From an uncultured Eggerthellaceae bacterium (GTDB lineage Bacteria; Actinomycetota; Coriobacteriia; Coriobacteriales; Eggerthellaceae), in the NCBI GenBank assembly GCA_937892845.1, contig CALBGP010000034.1, positions 1 through 43,695 of the forward strand: a stretch of 43,695 nt of DNA. Direction: 5' to 3'. Every line of letters begins with the position of its first letter. The first letter of the stretch is position 1. Both the position numbers and the translations under genes were made by a program. The notes under the pieces are model-generated. The model was not told the origin of the DNA and searched no databases. It was given only the letters and a program-made list of their open reading frames with translations. This document shows, piece after piece, positions 1 through 8,470 of this stretch.

Positions 1-166
1 AGTTTTCGGTACCGAAAACTCGGCGTTTTGACCATTGGGGGCCTCCGACGCAAATCCGGACAGCGTTTCCCCAGGTCACGAATCCTCCCCGATGGAGCGG
101 CGGCGGGAAAACTACCGAGAACTCGGCGTTTTGACCGGAAGTGGTCAAAAGTCGGTGCAAGGTGCC
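1..166 (+). repeat. Dispersed non-coding repeat element, copy 1 (left end cut by window)
   Basis: This stretch is collinear with the reverse complement of 37064-37242. It begins with a 20-nt palindrome (AGTTTTCGGTACCGAAAACT, 1-20) followed by CGGCGTTTTGACC, then a spacer that shares GACCATTG, GCGTTT and CCCAGGTC blocks with the other copy. It ends in a 58-nt block (109-166) with 5 mismatches to 37121-37064. Inside that block TTTTGACC (129-136) and GGTCAAAA (143-150) are inverted arms. No convincing ORF lies here. The remaining gap 167-290 shows only a possible -10 (TACAAT, 216-221) before the aldehyde dehydrogenase gene. Confidence 0.8.
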
Positions 167-290
167 GCGCGCCCCAGGAATCCGATTCGAACCGCATGGG
201 CGGAAACCCCTGCGCTACAATGCTTGATGAAATCCGCATCATCCGGCCCCGGGGCCAACCCCCTGGGCCGCCTCGCACCCAGGAGCCGCC

Positions 291-1700
291 ATGTCCGCAA
301 ACGCGACCGCACAAGAAGAAACAGGACCGAGCGAAGTCGAATCGCTCGTCGCCGCCCAGCGTGCGCACTTCGCCACCGGCGCCACCATTCCCGCCGAAGC
401 CCGCCTTGCCGCACTAACCGCACTCGAAGACGCCATCCGTGCCCATGAAACCGAAATCAACGCCGCCCTCAAAGCCGACCTGGGGAAATCCGCCTGCGAA
501 AGCTACATGTGCGAAGTCGGGCTGACGCTTGCCGAAATCGGATACCTCAAGCGTCACCTGCGCAGCTGGATGCGCCCGAAACACGTGCACACCACGCTGG
601 CGAACTTCCCCGCGAAAAGCTTCACGGTGGCCGAGCCCTACGGCGTGTGCCTCGTCATGAGCCCGTGGAACTACCCCTTCATGCTGACCATGGAACCGCT
701 CGCAGGCGCATTGGCCGCGGGCAACTGCTGCGTTCTCAAGCCCAGCGCATACTCGCCGGCCACAAGCGCCATCATCGCGAAGCTGTGCGCCGAAGCGTTC
801 CCGCGCGAGCTGGTATGCACGGTAGAGGGCGGACGCCGCCAGAATACGGAGCTTTTGGACCAGCGCTTCGATTACATCTTCTTCACGGGAGGCGCAACCG
901 TCGGCCGCCTGGTCATGGAGAAGGCATCGCGCAACCTGACACCGGTGTCGCTTGAGCTGGGAGGAAAGAGTCCGTGCGTGGTGGCGGCGGACGCCGATAT
1001 TGAGCTTGCGGCCACACGCATTGCCTTCGGAAAGTTCCTCAACTGCGGGCAAACCTGCGTGGCGCCTGATTACGTACTGGTGGACCGCAGCGTCCACGAC
1101 CGTTTCGTGGCGGCGCTTTGCGCGCGCATCCGCACCATGTACGGCGAAGACCCGCTGGACAACCCCGACTACGGCCGCATCGTCAACGAGAAGCACTTCA
1201 ACCGCGTGATGGGGATCATCGATCCCGCCAAGGTTGTCGCGGGCGGAGCCGCACGCGCCGATGAGCTGCGCATCCAACCCACGGTTTTGGACGGGGTCAC
1301 CGCGCAGGACGCCGTCATGCAGGAAGAGATCTTCGGTCCCGTGCTGCCCATCATCACCGTCGATGGGCCCGAAGCCGCCGAAGCGTTCATCCGCGAACGG
1401 CCCAAGCCGCTGGCGCTCTACCTGTTCACGCGCGATCGCGCCCTGGAACAGCGCTTCCTTGCGCACGTGCCCTTCGGCGGCGGCTGCATCAACGACACCA
1501 TCGTGCACCTCGCCACATCCGAGATGGGCTTCGGCGGCGTCGGCGAAAGCGGTATGGGCAGCTACCATGGCCGCGAAAGCTTCGAAACGTTTTCGCACCG
1601 CAAGAGCATCCTCAAGAAAAGCCGCCTTATCGACCTACCTATGCGCTACCAGCCCTATACACCCGCGAAGGAGCGCCTGATCAGGCTCTTCCTGCGTTAA
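291..1700 (+). CDS. Aldehyde dehydrogenase family protein (class 3-like)
   Basis: A soluble NAD(P)-dependent aldehyde dehydrogenase of 469 residues, oxidising an aldehyde to the acid. Visible landmarks are the PWNYPF cofactor-side motif (Asn127), Lys150 in the VLKPS strand, the FFTGG turn near 197-201, the general base Glu222 in LELGGK, and the nucleophile Cys256 in NCGQTCVAPDY. The length and the short N-terminus fit the class 3 group (AlkH/YwdH/fatty-aldehyde type) rather than the 490-500 residue ALDH1/2 type. The C-terminus is basic and somewhat hydrophobic, as in class 3 enzymes that lie on membranes. The ATG follows a GGAG core (CCAGGAGCCGCC). A DUF2797 gene follows 55 nt downstream on the same strand. 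The substrate cannot be told from sequence. Confidence 0.93.
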   Translation: MSANATAQEETGPSEVESLVAAQRAHFATGATIPAEARLAALTALEDAIRAHETEINAALKADLGKSACESYMCEVGLTLAEIGYLKRHLRSWMRPKHVHTTLANFPAKSFTVAEPYGVCLVMSPWNYPFMLTMEPLAGALAAGNCCVLKPSAYSPATSAIIAKLCAEAFPRELVCTVEGGRRQNTELLDQRFDYIFFTGGATVGRLVMEKASRNLTPVSLELGGKSPCVVAADADIELAATRIAFGKFLNCGQTCVAPDYVLVDRSVHDRFVAALCARIRTMYGEDPLDNPDYGRIVNEKHFNRVMGIIDPAKVVAGGAARADELRIQPTVLDGVTAQDAVMQEEIFGPVLPIITVDGPEAAEAFIRERPKPLALYLFTRDRALEQRFLAHVPFGGGCINDTIVHLATSEMGFGGVGESGMGSYHGRESFETFSHRKSILKKSRLIDLPMRYQPYTPAKERLIRLFLR

Positions 1701-1755
1701 CCCGACTTCTGGAAGCGGCCCGACAACGCCTCGGCCGCCTCCTCGAAAGGACCGC

Positions 1756-2673
1756 ATGACCGCTTATCTTTCCGACAGAACCCTCGTGCTTTCCGGACAT
1801 GGCTACGATGACGAAGGACCCTACCTCCTCATCGGCGACGTCGAAGCCAAAACCCAGCACCGCTTCCCCGTCTGGAACAGGGTTTTTTCCATCACGAAAC
1901 TGCCGCGTCGCTTCTGCACCGGGTGGTTCGACCTGGCCGCATCCGAGTCCCATGCCTGCGATCTGGGGGTTGAGCTTCTACCCGACAGCAAAGACGACGA
2001 CTGCCCCGCCTGCCGGGAGAAGACGGGCTTCAACCCAGCGTTCTACAACGCCTCCGCCGTCTCCCCGCAGCAACGCGCCTACAACCTGACCCCGCATTAC
2101 GTCTACATGGCATGGTTCAGTCCCGAGCACCTCAAAGTGGGCATATCCTCGGAAACGCGCGGAATCGAACGTCTGCTCGAACAGGGAGCCCGCTGCGCAG
2201 CCGTCATAGCCCGCTATCCCAATGCGGACGAAGCCCGCGTGCTCGAAGCCCATCTGTGCTCGCTGCCCGGCACCTTCGAAACCATGCGGGCCTCCAAGAA
2301 GCTCGAGCTGCTCTGCGACACGCCCTACGACTTCGCCGTAGCCGCAGCGGACCTTTGCGAAAAAGCCGCAGCGCTGGGTGTGGAAGTCGCGCCCGATCAG
2401 GTGATGGACCTTTCGCCTTTCTATTTCGGCGGCCTGGCCCCGGACGCTGCAACGCTCACGCTTCCCGAAGGTGCGCCCGACAACGTCTGCGGCGGCTGGT
2501 GCATAGGCATGGCGGGAAGCGCGCTTGTCTTCCGCACGGCAAACCCCGACGGAACCGTGGCGGCTGACCACCCGGTAAGCATCAAAACCTGGGAATCGCA
2601 CCAGATCAAAATCAACCTTGATGAGGTTTTGGTCGAATACGACGCACAGCCCCAGCAGATGCTCCTGTTCTGA
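1756..2673 (+). CDS. DUF2797 family protein
   Basis: A 305-residue cytoplasmic protein matching my recollection of the DUF2797 family. A Cys-rich N-terminal segment has Cys55 (FCTGW), a later Cys and a CPAC pair followed by Phe/Tyr-rich FNPAFYN. Next comes the family core HYVYMAWF...LKVGISSE...RLLEQGA, which resembles a GIY-YIG-like strand arrangement, though I do not see a complete nuclease active site. The four cysteines could bind a metal. The start is supported by AAAGGA six nt upstream. Lying 55 nt after the aldehyde dehydrogenase it may be cotranscribed, but the function of the family is not established and the neighbour gives no clear hint. Confidence 0.75.
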   Translation: MTAYLSDRTLVLSGHGYDDEGPYLLIGDVEAKTQHRFPVWNRVFSITKLPRRFCTGWFDLAASESHACDLGVELLPDSKDDDCPACREKTGFNPAFYNASAVSPQQRAYNLTPHYVYMAWFSPEHLKVGISSETRGIERLLEQGARCAAVIARYPNADEARVLEAHLCSLPGTFETMRASKKLELLCDTPYDFAVAAADLCEKAAALGVEVAPDQVMDLSPFYFGGLAPDAATLTLPEGAPDNVCGGWCIGMAGSALVFRTANPDGTVAADHPVSIKTWESHQIKINLDEVLVEYDAQPQQMLLF

Positions 2674-2833
2674 TTTCGCCCGAAGCGTGTGCTTCCGTGA
2701 GCATTCTGTAAGGTTATGTTACAGAGCTGCCACCTGCGCGTCATCGGCATGCAAGAGGGACCCCGTATCTTAGACGGTGAGGCCGAAAGCCCCGTCGGCA
2801 TAGGCCGGCGACACCGTCCGAAAGGGGGATTTC

Positions 2834-3580
2834 ATGAGCACTGCATACGCACAATCAGAGCGCACTTCCGCAAAGCGGCACCCTCTGCGCCGCGCATTCG
2901 CGATCTTCTTCACGGTCGTATTGGCCGTGGTGGCAGGTGTTGCAGGCTGGTTCGGCGTACGCGGCTATGCCATGTACCAGGATGCGATAGCGGTCATGGG
3001 CGTTGAGGAGATGGCCGAAGGCATTCGGAGCCAGCCGGGCTACGTGACGCTTGACCAGATGCCGGAAATCTACAAGTCCGCTGTCATATCCGTCGAAGAC
3101 AAACGCTTCTGGCAGCATCCCGGATTCGACATCATCGCCACAGGGCGCGCGCTCGCAAACGATATCCGCGCGGGTGCCTTCGTCGAAGGCGGATCAACCA
3201 TCACCCAGCAGCTCGCGAAGAACCAATGGTTCACGCAGGATAAATTCATCGAGCGCAAATTCGCTGAGATGTTCATGTCCTTCGAGATAGAGCGCACGCT
3301 GTCGAAAGAAGAAATCCTGGAGCTGTATCTCAATTCCATCTATTTCGGCAACGGCTTCTACGGAATAGGCGCGGCAGCCGAAGGGTACCTGGGCAAAGCG
3401 CCCATGGACATGGACCCCTACGAGTGCACGCTGCTCGCCGGCGTTCCCAACGCCCCCTCCGTCTACAACCCCCACGCCAATCCGGAACTCGCAGACCAGC
3501 GCCAGAAGCAGGTCGTGGCCAAGCTGCTCGACAACGGGGTGATTTCGAAATCGCAGGCCGAAATGCTGCAAGCCGCCTAG
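2834..3580 (+). CDS. mtgA: Monofunctional peptidoglycan glycosyltransferase (GT51)
   Basis: A 248-residue membrane-anchored glycosyltransferase that polymerises lipid II into glycan strands outside the membrane. A short basic N-terminus is followed by one transmembrane helix (about 20-44). The GT51 domain then shows SVEDKRFWQHPG (catalytic Glu88), GGSTITQQLAKN (119-130) and the IERTLSKEEILELYLN motif with its second acidic residue. The protein stops right after the GT51 fold, so no penicillin-binding transpeptidase domain is present. A strong GAAAGGGGGA site precedes the ATG. The gene converges on the MGMT gene. The symbol is given by analogy to MtgA; actinobacterial relatives are often simply called transglycosylase domain proteins. 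Confidence 0.88.
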   Translation: MSTAYAQSERTSAKRHPLRRAFAIFFTVVLAVVAGVAGWFGVRGYAMYQDAIAVMGVEEMAEGIRSQPGYVTLDQMPEIYKSAVISVEDKRFWQHPGFDIIATGRALANDIRAGAFVEGGSTITQQLAKNQWFTQDKFIERKFAEMFMSFEIERTLSKEEILELYLNSIYFGNGFYGIGAAAEGYLGKAPMDMDPYECTLLAGVPNAPSVYNPHANPELADQRQKQVVAKLLDNGVISKSQAEMLQAA

Positions 3581-3656
3581 AACGGCAGCAGCCCATCGAC
3601 CGGGCGCAGCAGGATACGGCCGGCGTCCCCGAGCCGCTCGCCATAGCCGCAGAAGC

Positions 3657-4091
3657 TCATTCGGCGCGGGCTTCAGCGGCTATGGCGCGCATGAGCTCAG
3701 GGGGCAGGTCGTTCATGCTGCGATAGGCCGTCTTGCCGCCACGCTGGCAGTCTTCGGTCGAAGCGAGGCCGTCCCAAAGCGAGGCTGCCATGTCGACATG
3801 CGACTCATCGACGAAGCGCACACCCTCCTCTGACAGCAGGAGCCTCTGGACCTCCTCGCCACCGAACGCATAGCCGGGCGCCAGAGAGCCGTCTTTGAAC
3901 ACCACCCTATGGCACGGCACAACCACCGGATGCTTATTGCCCCGCAGCGCCCATCCCACATAGCGTGCCGACCGCGGAGACCCCATCAATCTCGCAATCT
4001 GCCCGTACGTGGAAACCTTCCCCCGGGGAATCTGCGAGACAATTGCGAATACCCGCTCGGAAAACGATTGCCCGCCAGCCTGCTCTTCCAT
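3657..4091 (-). CDS. MGMT-family methylated-DNA alkyltransferase
   Basis: A 144-residue protein of the O6-alkylguanine-DNA alkyltransferase family, containing only the C-terminal catalytic domain. The helix-turn-helix KVSTYGQIARLMGSPRSAR, the Asn-hinge-like GWALRGNKHP and the active-site PCHRVV are all present. The Cys is retained, so this is not a Trp-type alkyltransferase-like (ATL) protein, and real repair activity is possible. About 60 C-terminal residues beyond the usual domain are unassigned. I chose the ATG at 4091 because GGGAGG lies just upstream. An in-frame extension to 4442 exists but starts in the divergent intergenic region without support. Confidence 0.85.
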   Translation of the reverse strand: MEEQAGGQSFSERVFAIVSQIPRGKVSTYGQIARLMGSPRSARYVGWALRGNKHPVVVPCHRVVFKDGSLAPGYAFGGEEVQRLLLSEEGVRFVDESHVDMAASLWDGLASTEDCQRGGKTAYRSMNDLPPELMRAIAAEARAE

Positions 4092-4174
4092 TGGACCTCC
4101 CTCACGCGTTTGAATCCGGCAATGATACACCGACACGCATCGCCATGCTGCACCCCAAACAAAAGGAGACACGA

Positions 4175-4209
4175 TGGGGCTTGCAGATTCCCAAGATTTG
4201 CAAGCCCCA
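4175..4209. repeat. 11-bp inverted repeat in divergent intergenic region
   Basis: TGGGGCTTGCA (4175-4185) is perfectly inverted as TGCAAGCCCCA (4199-4209) around a 13-nt loop. It lies between the MGMT gene (minus) and the rhodanese lipoprotein gene (plus), 128 nt before the latter. It could be an operator or a leader hairpin. There is no T-tract, so it is a poor intrinsic terminator. Confidence 0.55.
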
Positions 4210-4336
4210 ACTGCCACGCAACCCGCACGTCTTCCAACCAATGCAATCGATGGGAATTTTGGATTCGGCAAAACGGAATCAACGCCGAACCATGCTAGCA
4301 TTCGCGAAAACAACTTACGCACAGAGAGGAGTGCCC

Positions 4337-4783
4337 ATGAGACGGAACCGCACCATCTTGGCAACGTTCGCCATCGCCGCACTGGCGCTCGCAACGGCTT
4401 TCGCGCTTGTCGGCTGCGGCGGCGCAACCACCGGCGCTGCATTCACCACAGGAGGGGGAGAAGAAGGCGCCTGGAAGACCATTTCGGCCGACGAGGCCAA
4501 AGCTATGATGGACGCGAACGAAGGCGTCGTGATCCTTGATGTCCGCAGCGCAGAGGAATTCGCCGAAGGCCACATTCCGGGCGCCGTGCTTCTGCCGCAC
4601 ACCGACATCACGGATGAAGCCGCAGCTCAGGCCATACCTTCGAAAGACAGCACCGTGCTTGTCTACTGCCGAAGCGGCAACCGGTCCGCCACCGCATCCG
4701 CAACGCTTGCGGGCCTCGGGTACACGCAGGTCTATGACTTCGGCGGAGTCCGCGACTGGCCCTACGACGTAGTCACCGACTGA
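4337..4783 (+). CDS. Rhodanese-domain lipoprotein
   Basis: A 148-residue exported lipoprotein with one rhodanese domain. The N-terminus MRRNRT is followed by a hydrophobic stretch and the lipobox LVGC (Cys near residue 29). The mature part holds the rhodanese hallmarks VVILDVRSAEEFAEGHIPGA and the active-site loop YCRSGNRSA with its persulphide Cys. It would act on the outer face of the membrane in sulphur transfer or thiol chemistry; the partner is unknown. The ATG at 4337 is preceded by GAGAGGAG. In-frame sequence extends back to 3965 but lacks a signal and would bury the lipobox, so I reject it. A hairpin terminator follows. Confidence 0.88.
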   Translation: MRRNRTILATFAIAALALATAFALVGCGGATTGAAFTTGGGEEGAWKTISADEAKAMMDANEGVVILDVRSAEEFAEGHIPGAVLLPHTDITDEAAAQAIPSKDSTVLVYCRSGNRSATASATLAGLGYTQVYDFGGVRDWPYDVVTD

Positions 4784-4809
4784 CGGCAAAACGAAGAAGC
4801 ACCGCATTG

Positions 4810-4838
4810 ACGCGCCTTGCAAAAGCAGGGCGCGTTTT
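4810..4838 (+). terminator. Intrinsic terminator after rhodanese lipoprotein
   Basis: Arms ACGCGCC (4810-4816) and GGCGCGT (4829-4835) pair perfectly, followed directly by TTTT. It sits 27 nt after the stop codon and also between convergent genes. Confidence 0.8.
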
Positions 4839-4860
4839 CGTTGCCCAGCGAACCAACCGA

Positions 4861-6057
4861 TTACGCAACCAGAGCGTACAAAGCGCAGTTGCCCGCCAAG
4901 AACACTACATTCACCAGGAAGAACAGCTTCATGAAACGGCGCATATCAGCCTGCGGGGCATGCGCATAGAGCCGCAAGGATATCAGGCTGGCCAGCGAGA
5001 CGATGGGCGTTCCCAGACCGCCGATGTCAACGCCCAGCAGAAGCCCCTGCCACGAATCCGTGAAGGGAGCCAGAAGCACCGCGGCGGGAACATTGCTGAT
5101 CACCTGGCTTGCCAGAAGAGAAACCGCGAACGGCGAAGCCGACATCAGGTCCTCAAGGGCCCCGCGAACCATCGGGACGGCGCCCACATTGCCAACGAAC
5201 AGGAAAAAGCAGACGAAGGTGGCCAAAAGCCCCCAGTCTATTCCAAGCACCGAATCACGCGCCAAGACAAGTCCGCAGAGCGCCACGATGACCAGACACG
5301 CCCAAACGGGAACAAGGCGCACGACGGCCGCCAGGCTGATGGCGAAAAGCACACCGAAAGCAAAAGCGAGCTTCCCGTCAACAGGAGCGCGATCAAGCGG
5401 AAGCGAGACCTCCATGGGGTGCGCAGGGGCGCACGCCGCCCAAGCGGCCAAACCCACGCACGATGCGATGGCGAACGGAGCCATGACACCCGCAAACTCC
5501 GCCAGGCCCAAGCCGTAATGCGAATACAGGAAGAGGTTCTGCGGATTTCCGAAAGGTGTCATCATGCTGCCAAGATTCGCCGCAACGGTCTGCAGCACCA
5601 CCACAAGGGCAAGCCGACGGCCCTCCCCCGCCGCAACCAGAAGCATCACCGCGAAGGGTACGAACGTGATGAGCGCCACGTCGTTGGTAACGAACATGGA
5701 GGCGAAAAACGAAATGGCAACCAACATGACCGAGGCGAAGCGAACCGTCCTGCGCCCCTCGAGCATACGCAGGGCAAGAGCCGTGAAAATGCCCGCCTTC
5801 TGCAAACCGGCCACGCATACCATCAGGCAGAACAGCAACGAGAGCACGCGCGCATCGATGAATGAGGCGTACTGCGCAAACGAGGCAGTACCATTGGTGG
5901 GCGGATTGAGCAGAAACGACGCCAACGCCAGCAATGCGGCTATGGAAAGCACCGGCTCCCGGCGTGCAAACGCAACGATGCGGGCCGCCACCGGGGCAAC
6001 AGGATCGAACAGCGCGCCGGCCGCTTCACGCAGCCTGCGGGCAAAACCTCCCATCAT
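4861..6057 (-). CDS. SLC13/ArsB-NhaD-type permease
   Basis: A 398-residue integral membrane transporter with about ten hydrophobic helices. The pattern FVTNDVALITFVPF (about 110-125), NLGSMMTPFGNPQNLFLY and the C-terminal SNVPAAVLLAPF are signatures of the ion-transporter superfamily that includes ArsB, NhaD and citrate/dicarboxylate SLC13 carriers. These two Asn/Pro hairpins form the substrate site. It is the third gene of an operon: GntR regulator, slipin, permease, with gaps of 12 and 9 nt. The start ATG-ATG pair at 6057 follows GAGG. Substrate could be an anion such as arsenite, a dicarboxylate or sulphate; the sequence does not decide. Confidence 0.82.
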   Translation of the reverse strand: MMGGFARRLREAAGALFDPVAPVAARIVAFARREPVLSIAALLALASFLLNPPTNGTASFAQYASFIDARVLSLLFCLMVCVAGLQKAGIFTALALRMLEGRRTVRFASVMLVAISFFASMFVTNDVALITFVPFAVMLLVAAGEGRRLALVVVLQTVAANLGSMMTPFGNPQNLFLYSHYGLGLAEFAGVMAPFAIASCVGLAAWAACAPAHPMEVSLPLDRAPVDGKLAFAFGVLFAISLAAVVRLVPVWACLVIVALCGLVLARDSVLGIDWGLLATFVCFFLFVGNVGAVPMVRGALEDLMSASPFAVSLLASQVISNVPAAVLLAPFTDSWQGLLLGVDIGGLGTPIVSLASLISLRLYAHAPQADMRRFMKLFFLVNVVFLAGNCALYALVA

Positions 6058-6066
6058 TCGACAGCC

Positions 6067-7017
6067 TCAGCGCTTGAGCTCGCGAGCCATCTTCTCAAGG
6101 GAGGCGTCAGAGAAACCTTCGCTGTACGCGCTTGGAATGACCACGGTGCCGCCGGAACCCTTGACGCTCTCATAGAGCAGATGCATGGTGCGCAACCGCA
6201 GGGCAACATCATTTTCCTGGTACTGATCGGCAGCCTCCACCAGCATGGAGGATATATCCTTTTCAACCTCGGCGAGCACCATACGGGCGTTTTTCTCCCG
6301 TTCAGCCTGAGCTTCGGCGCTCATAGCCTCTTGCAGGCTTTCGGGAATCACGATGTCGCGAATCTCAACCGAAAGAATGGTGATGCCCCATTGGCTGGTC
6401 TTTTCTTCGATGACCTCCTGGAGTTCCTCGTCAAGCTGGTTGCGGCGCACAGCAACCTCAGATGCGCTCGCACGGCCTATCGCATCACGCAAGGCGGTTT
6501 GAGCGACCAGACTCACAGAGTTGTAGTAATTCTCAACCTCCAGAGCAGCCTTTTCGGCGTCCCACACCATCCAGAAAAGAACCGCATCAACGTTGATGGG
6601 AACCAAGTCGCTTGTCAGGGTGGACTCCGCCCCGAAACCGGTCACCATCACACGTTGGTCAGCGCACAAGGCAATCTGGTCAATGAACGGAATAGTGAAA
6701 TAAATGCCGGGTCCCTTCGTTCGGCTGAACTTGCCCAGACGAAGCACGACAACCTTCTCCCACTGCATGGCGATATGGACGGACATGACCGCCAACACGG
6801 CAATGACCAGCGCAACCAAGAACACCCACACGACAGGCTTTCCGGCAATAGCCCAGCCCGCAGCTGAGGCCAAACCAAATGCCACCGTGAAAACGAACGC
6901 CGAAAACATCATGGCGCCATTTTGCGAAGTGCGCCTATCGCTGCGAGAGTTGTACTTCTCGATAGAGGAGGCCTTGCGATCCCTTGCCGACGACCGGCTC
7001 TGCTTTCCTTCTTTCAT
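6067..7017 (-). CDS. Slipin (stomatin-like SPFH/band 7 membrane protein)
   Basis: A 316-residue membrane protein. A basic, Ser-rich N-terminus of about 35 residues precedes two hydrophobic segments (about 37-57 and 62-82), then the SPFH domain beginning VVVLRLGKFSRTKGPGIYFTIPFID, typical of slipins, and running to a Glu/Ala-rich helix (EAMSAEAQAEREKNARMV) used for oligomerisation. Slipins form membrane scaffolds in lipid microdomains. Many are next to NfeD-type proteases; none is present here. Instead it lies between a YtrA-type regulator and an SLC13-type permease, 9 nt from the latter, suggesting a role in organising or stabilising that carrier. Confidence 0.88.
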   Translation of the reverse strand: MKEGKQSRSSARDRKASSIEKYNSRSDRRTSQNGAMMFSAFVFTVAFGLASAAGWAIAGKPVVWVFLVALVIAVLAVMSVHIAMQWEKVVVLRLGKFSRTKGPGIYFTIPFIDQIALCADQRVMVTGFGAESTLTSDLVPINVDAVLFWMVWDAEKAALEVENYYNSVSLVAQTALRDAIGRASASEVAVRRNQLDEELQEVIEEKTSQWGITILSVEIRDIVIPESLQEAMSAEAQAEREKNARMVLAEVEKDISSMLVEAADQYQENDVALRLRTMHLLYESVKGSGGTVVIPSAYSEGFSDASLEKMARELKR

Positions 7018-7029
7018 GAAAGTCCTTCC

Positions 7030-7431
7030 TTATCGGATCTTCGGATCCGATTCTTGCTTCATGGCATGAGCCACATCGAGAATACGCAACCGCACCTCAT
7101 CAAGGGACATACCCATGGCCATGCAGCGTCTGATGGCATCCTCGAGCACGGTATCCACGGCAGACAGCATATCCTCGCGCACGGTTTCAGTGGTCTCGCG
7201 GACGAAGACCCCGCGACCGCGCACGGACACCACATATCCGGAATGCTCCAGGTCAACATAAGCTTTGCTGACCGTGTTGTAGTTGATGGATATCTCAGCC
7301 GCCAGGCTGCGCACGCTCGGCAGCTGTTCACCCGGCTTGTAATACCCCGTCTTGATAAGGTAAATGAACCTGTTGCGCAGCTGAACCCACACGGGCAATC
7401 CGGAGGTTTCGTCGAGTTTGAATTCAGGCAT
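7030..7431 (-). CDS. GntR-family regulator, YtrA subfamily
   Basis: A 133-residue DNA-binding regulator. The winged-helix domain covers about residues 10-75: VWVQLRNRFIYLIKTGYYKPGEQLPSVRSLAAEISINYNTVSKAYVDLEHSGYV is a classic GntR head, here described by its YNTVSKAY recognition helix. The short C-terminal helical tail (about 55 residues) is that of the YtrA subfamily, which usually controls its own operon of membrane proteins. It is the first gene of the operon with the slipin and permease, so autoregulation is likely. A promoter lies at 7478-7506. Confidence 0.88.
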   Translation of the reverse strand: MPEFKLDETSGLPVWVQLRNRFIYLIKTGYYKPGEQLPSVRSLAAEISINYNTVSKAYVDLEHSGYVVSVRGRGVFVRETTETVREDMLSAVDTVLEDAIRRCMAMGMSLDEVRLRILDVAHAMKQESDPKIR

Positions 7432-7477
7432 GCGAGGTTCCTGTCATTGGGATGGGGTTTGGAATCGAAGCACGTAA

Positions 7478-7506
7478 ATTGTAGCCATACCGCCTCCATA
7501 AGGCAA
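7478..7506 (-). promoter_or_regulatory. Promoter of the GntR-slipin-permease operon
   Basis: Read on the minus strand: TTGCCT (7506-7501), a 17-bp spacer, then TACAAT (7483-7478), about 46 nt before the start codon. The spacer contains two TATGG blocks 11 nt apart that could be half-sites for the YtrA-type regulator; that part is inference. Confidence 0.6.
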
Positions 7507-7552
7507 AATCAAGCGGGCATGCCAAAAAAACTTCTGCTGGACATTCACCACC

Positions 7553-8446
7553 TCAATGAAGGCCCGCTGAAACTATGCACAATCGCAAGGCAAATCCGCC
7601 GAATAGGCACAGCACATCAGCAAGGGGAAACGTCGACGAACCGCGTCTGACGAGCGTTGAAGCACTTCCGACACACGGAACAACAAGACCGCACAACACC
7701 ACACCGAGACCGAACCACCAGACAAGCGGGTCACTCAGCATCAGGGTCAAGGATTCCGGAGCCGCTCCTCGTCCGGTAGCGGCAATCACCAGAAATGCCA
7801 CCAGCACAACCGCTTCCGCAACAACGACGACGAGATGGGCCTTGTGCAACAACAGCACGTAGCGCCCCATTAGCCACGAATCCCTGATCAACGAACCCGC
7901 AATAAGGCAAGCTGAGATGCCCATGGATATAGCAGAGAGCACAAACAGCGCAGGAATCAGCCACGTATCCCAGAACGCAACCGCCTTAAGACCCTGCAGA
8001 AACAATCCCGTATACGCCATCACGGCGACAGCGGAAATCGAACAAGCGACTTCCGCAACGGCCTTCAGCCTGGCCTTCACCCACGGGACATACAGACAAT
8101 TCGCCACCGAGAGAAACAGCCCCAATCCGACCAAGAGAGTCAAAACAAACGTCCCAAACGTCAGATAGGTCTGATTGGGCCGGAAGAATAGCAAGATGAA
8201 CCGCTCCGGTTTGCCAAGATCGGCAAGAAGGCATGCTGCCCCTACGGCAGCCACCACGGTTCCTACGACAAAACAGCGATTCCGAAACGCCTTGAACGCA
8301 TCGGACTCCCTGCGCGTGCGGCTCATACACCCATGGAACACAAAACTCCAAAGCGAAGACACCAGCAGCATGCCTGCACCGCATCCGCCGAGAAACAGAT
8401 ACATGATCACCAATTCGCCGAACACGGACTTCCCCCAATGGCCCAA
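7553..8446 (-). CDS. NrfD-family membrane anchor of a molybdoenzyme complex
   Basis: A 297-residue integral membrane subunit with about eight helices, of the NrfD/PsrC/DmsC-like group that exchanges electrons between menaquinol and an Fe-S subunit. The first helix reads GELVIMYLFLGGCGAGM, the conserved NrfD start, and LADLGKPERFILLFFRPN is the second conserved segment. It is the last gene of the reductase operon, 24 nt after the chaperone gene. No in-frame ATG is available before the first helix, so the start is probably the TTG at 8446; the next ATG would cut into helix 1. It likely anchors the DmsAB-type pair encoded upstream at the outer face of the membrane. Confidence 0.87.
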   Translation of the reverse strand: MGHWGKSVFGELVIMYLFLGGCGAGMLLVSSLWSFVFHGCMSRTRRESDAFKAFRNRCFVVGTVVAAVGAACLLADLGKPERFILLFFRPNQTYLTFGTFVLTLLVGLGLFLSVANCLYVPWVKARLKAVAEVACSISAVAVMAYTGLFLQGLKAVAFWDTWLIPALFVLSAISMGISACLIAGSLIRDSWLMGRYVLLLHKAHLVVVVAEAVVLVAFLVIAATGRGAAPESLTLMLSDPLVWWFGLGVVLCGLVVPCVGSASTLVRRGSSTFPLADVLCLFGGFALRLCIVSAGLH

Positions 8447-8470
8447 CGTCGGAACCCGCCCATAAGGCGA

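Noticed and set aside
170..200. TTCGAA-type tRNA T-loop look-alike (minus strand)
   Set aside because: Flanking bases do not pair as a T-stem and no acceptor or anticodon arm is found.
3657..4091. Reading the MGMT-family gene as an alkyltransferase-like (ATL) protein
   Set aside because: The active-site Cys of PCHRVV is present; ATL proteins replace it.
4174..4539. ORF with a good AAGGAG site before the rhodanese gene
   Set aside because: It runs into the lipoprotein gene in another frame and its translation is not protein-like; the ribosome-binding site may be chance or a leader peptide, but I cannot support it.
4807..5865. 352-residue plus-strand open frame
   Set aside because: Antisense to the SLC13-type permease, whose membrane pattern is clear.
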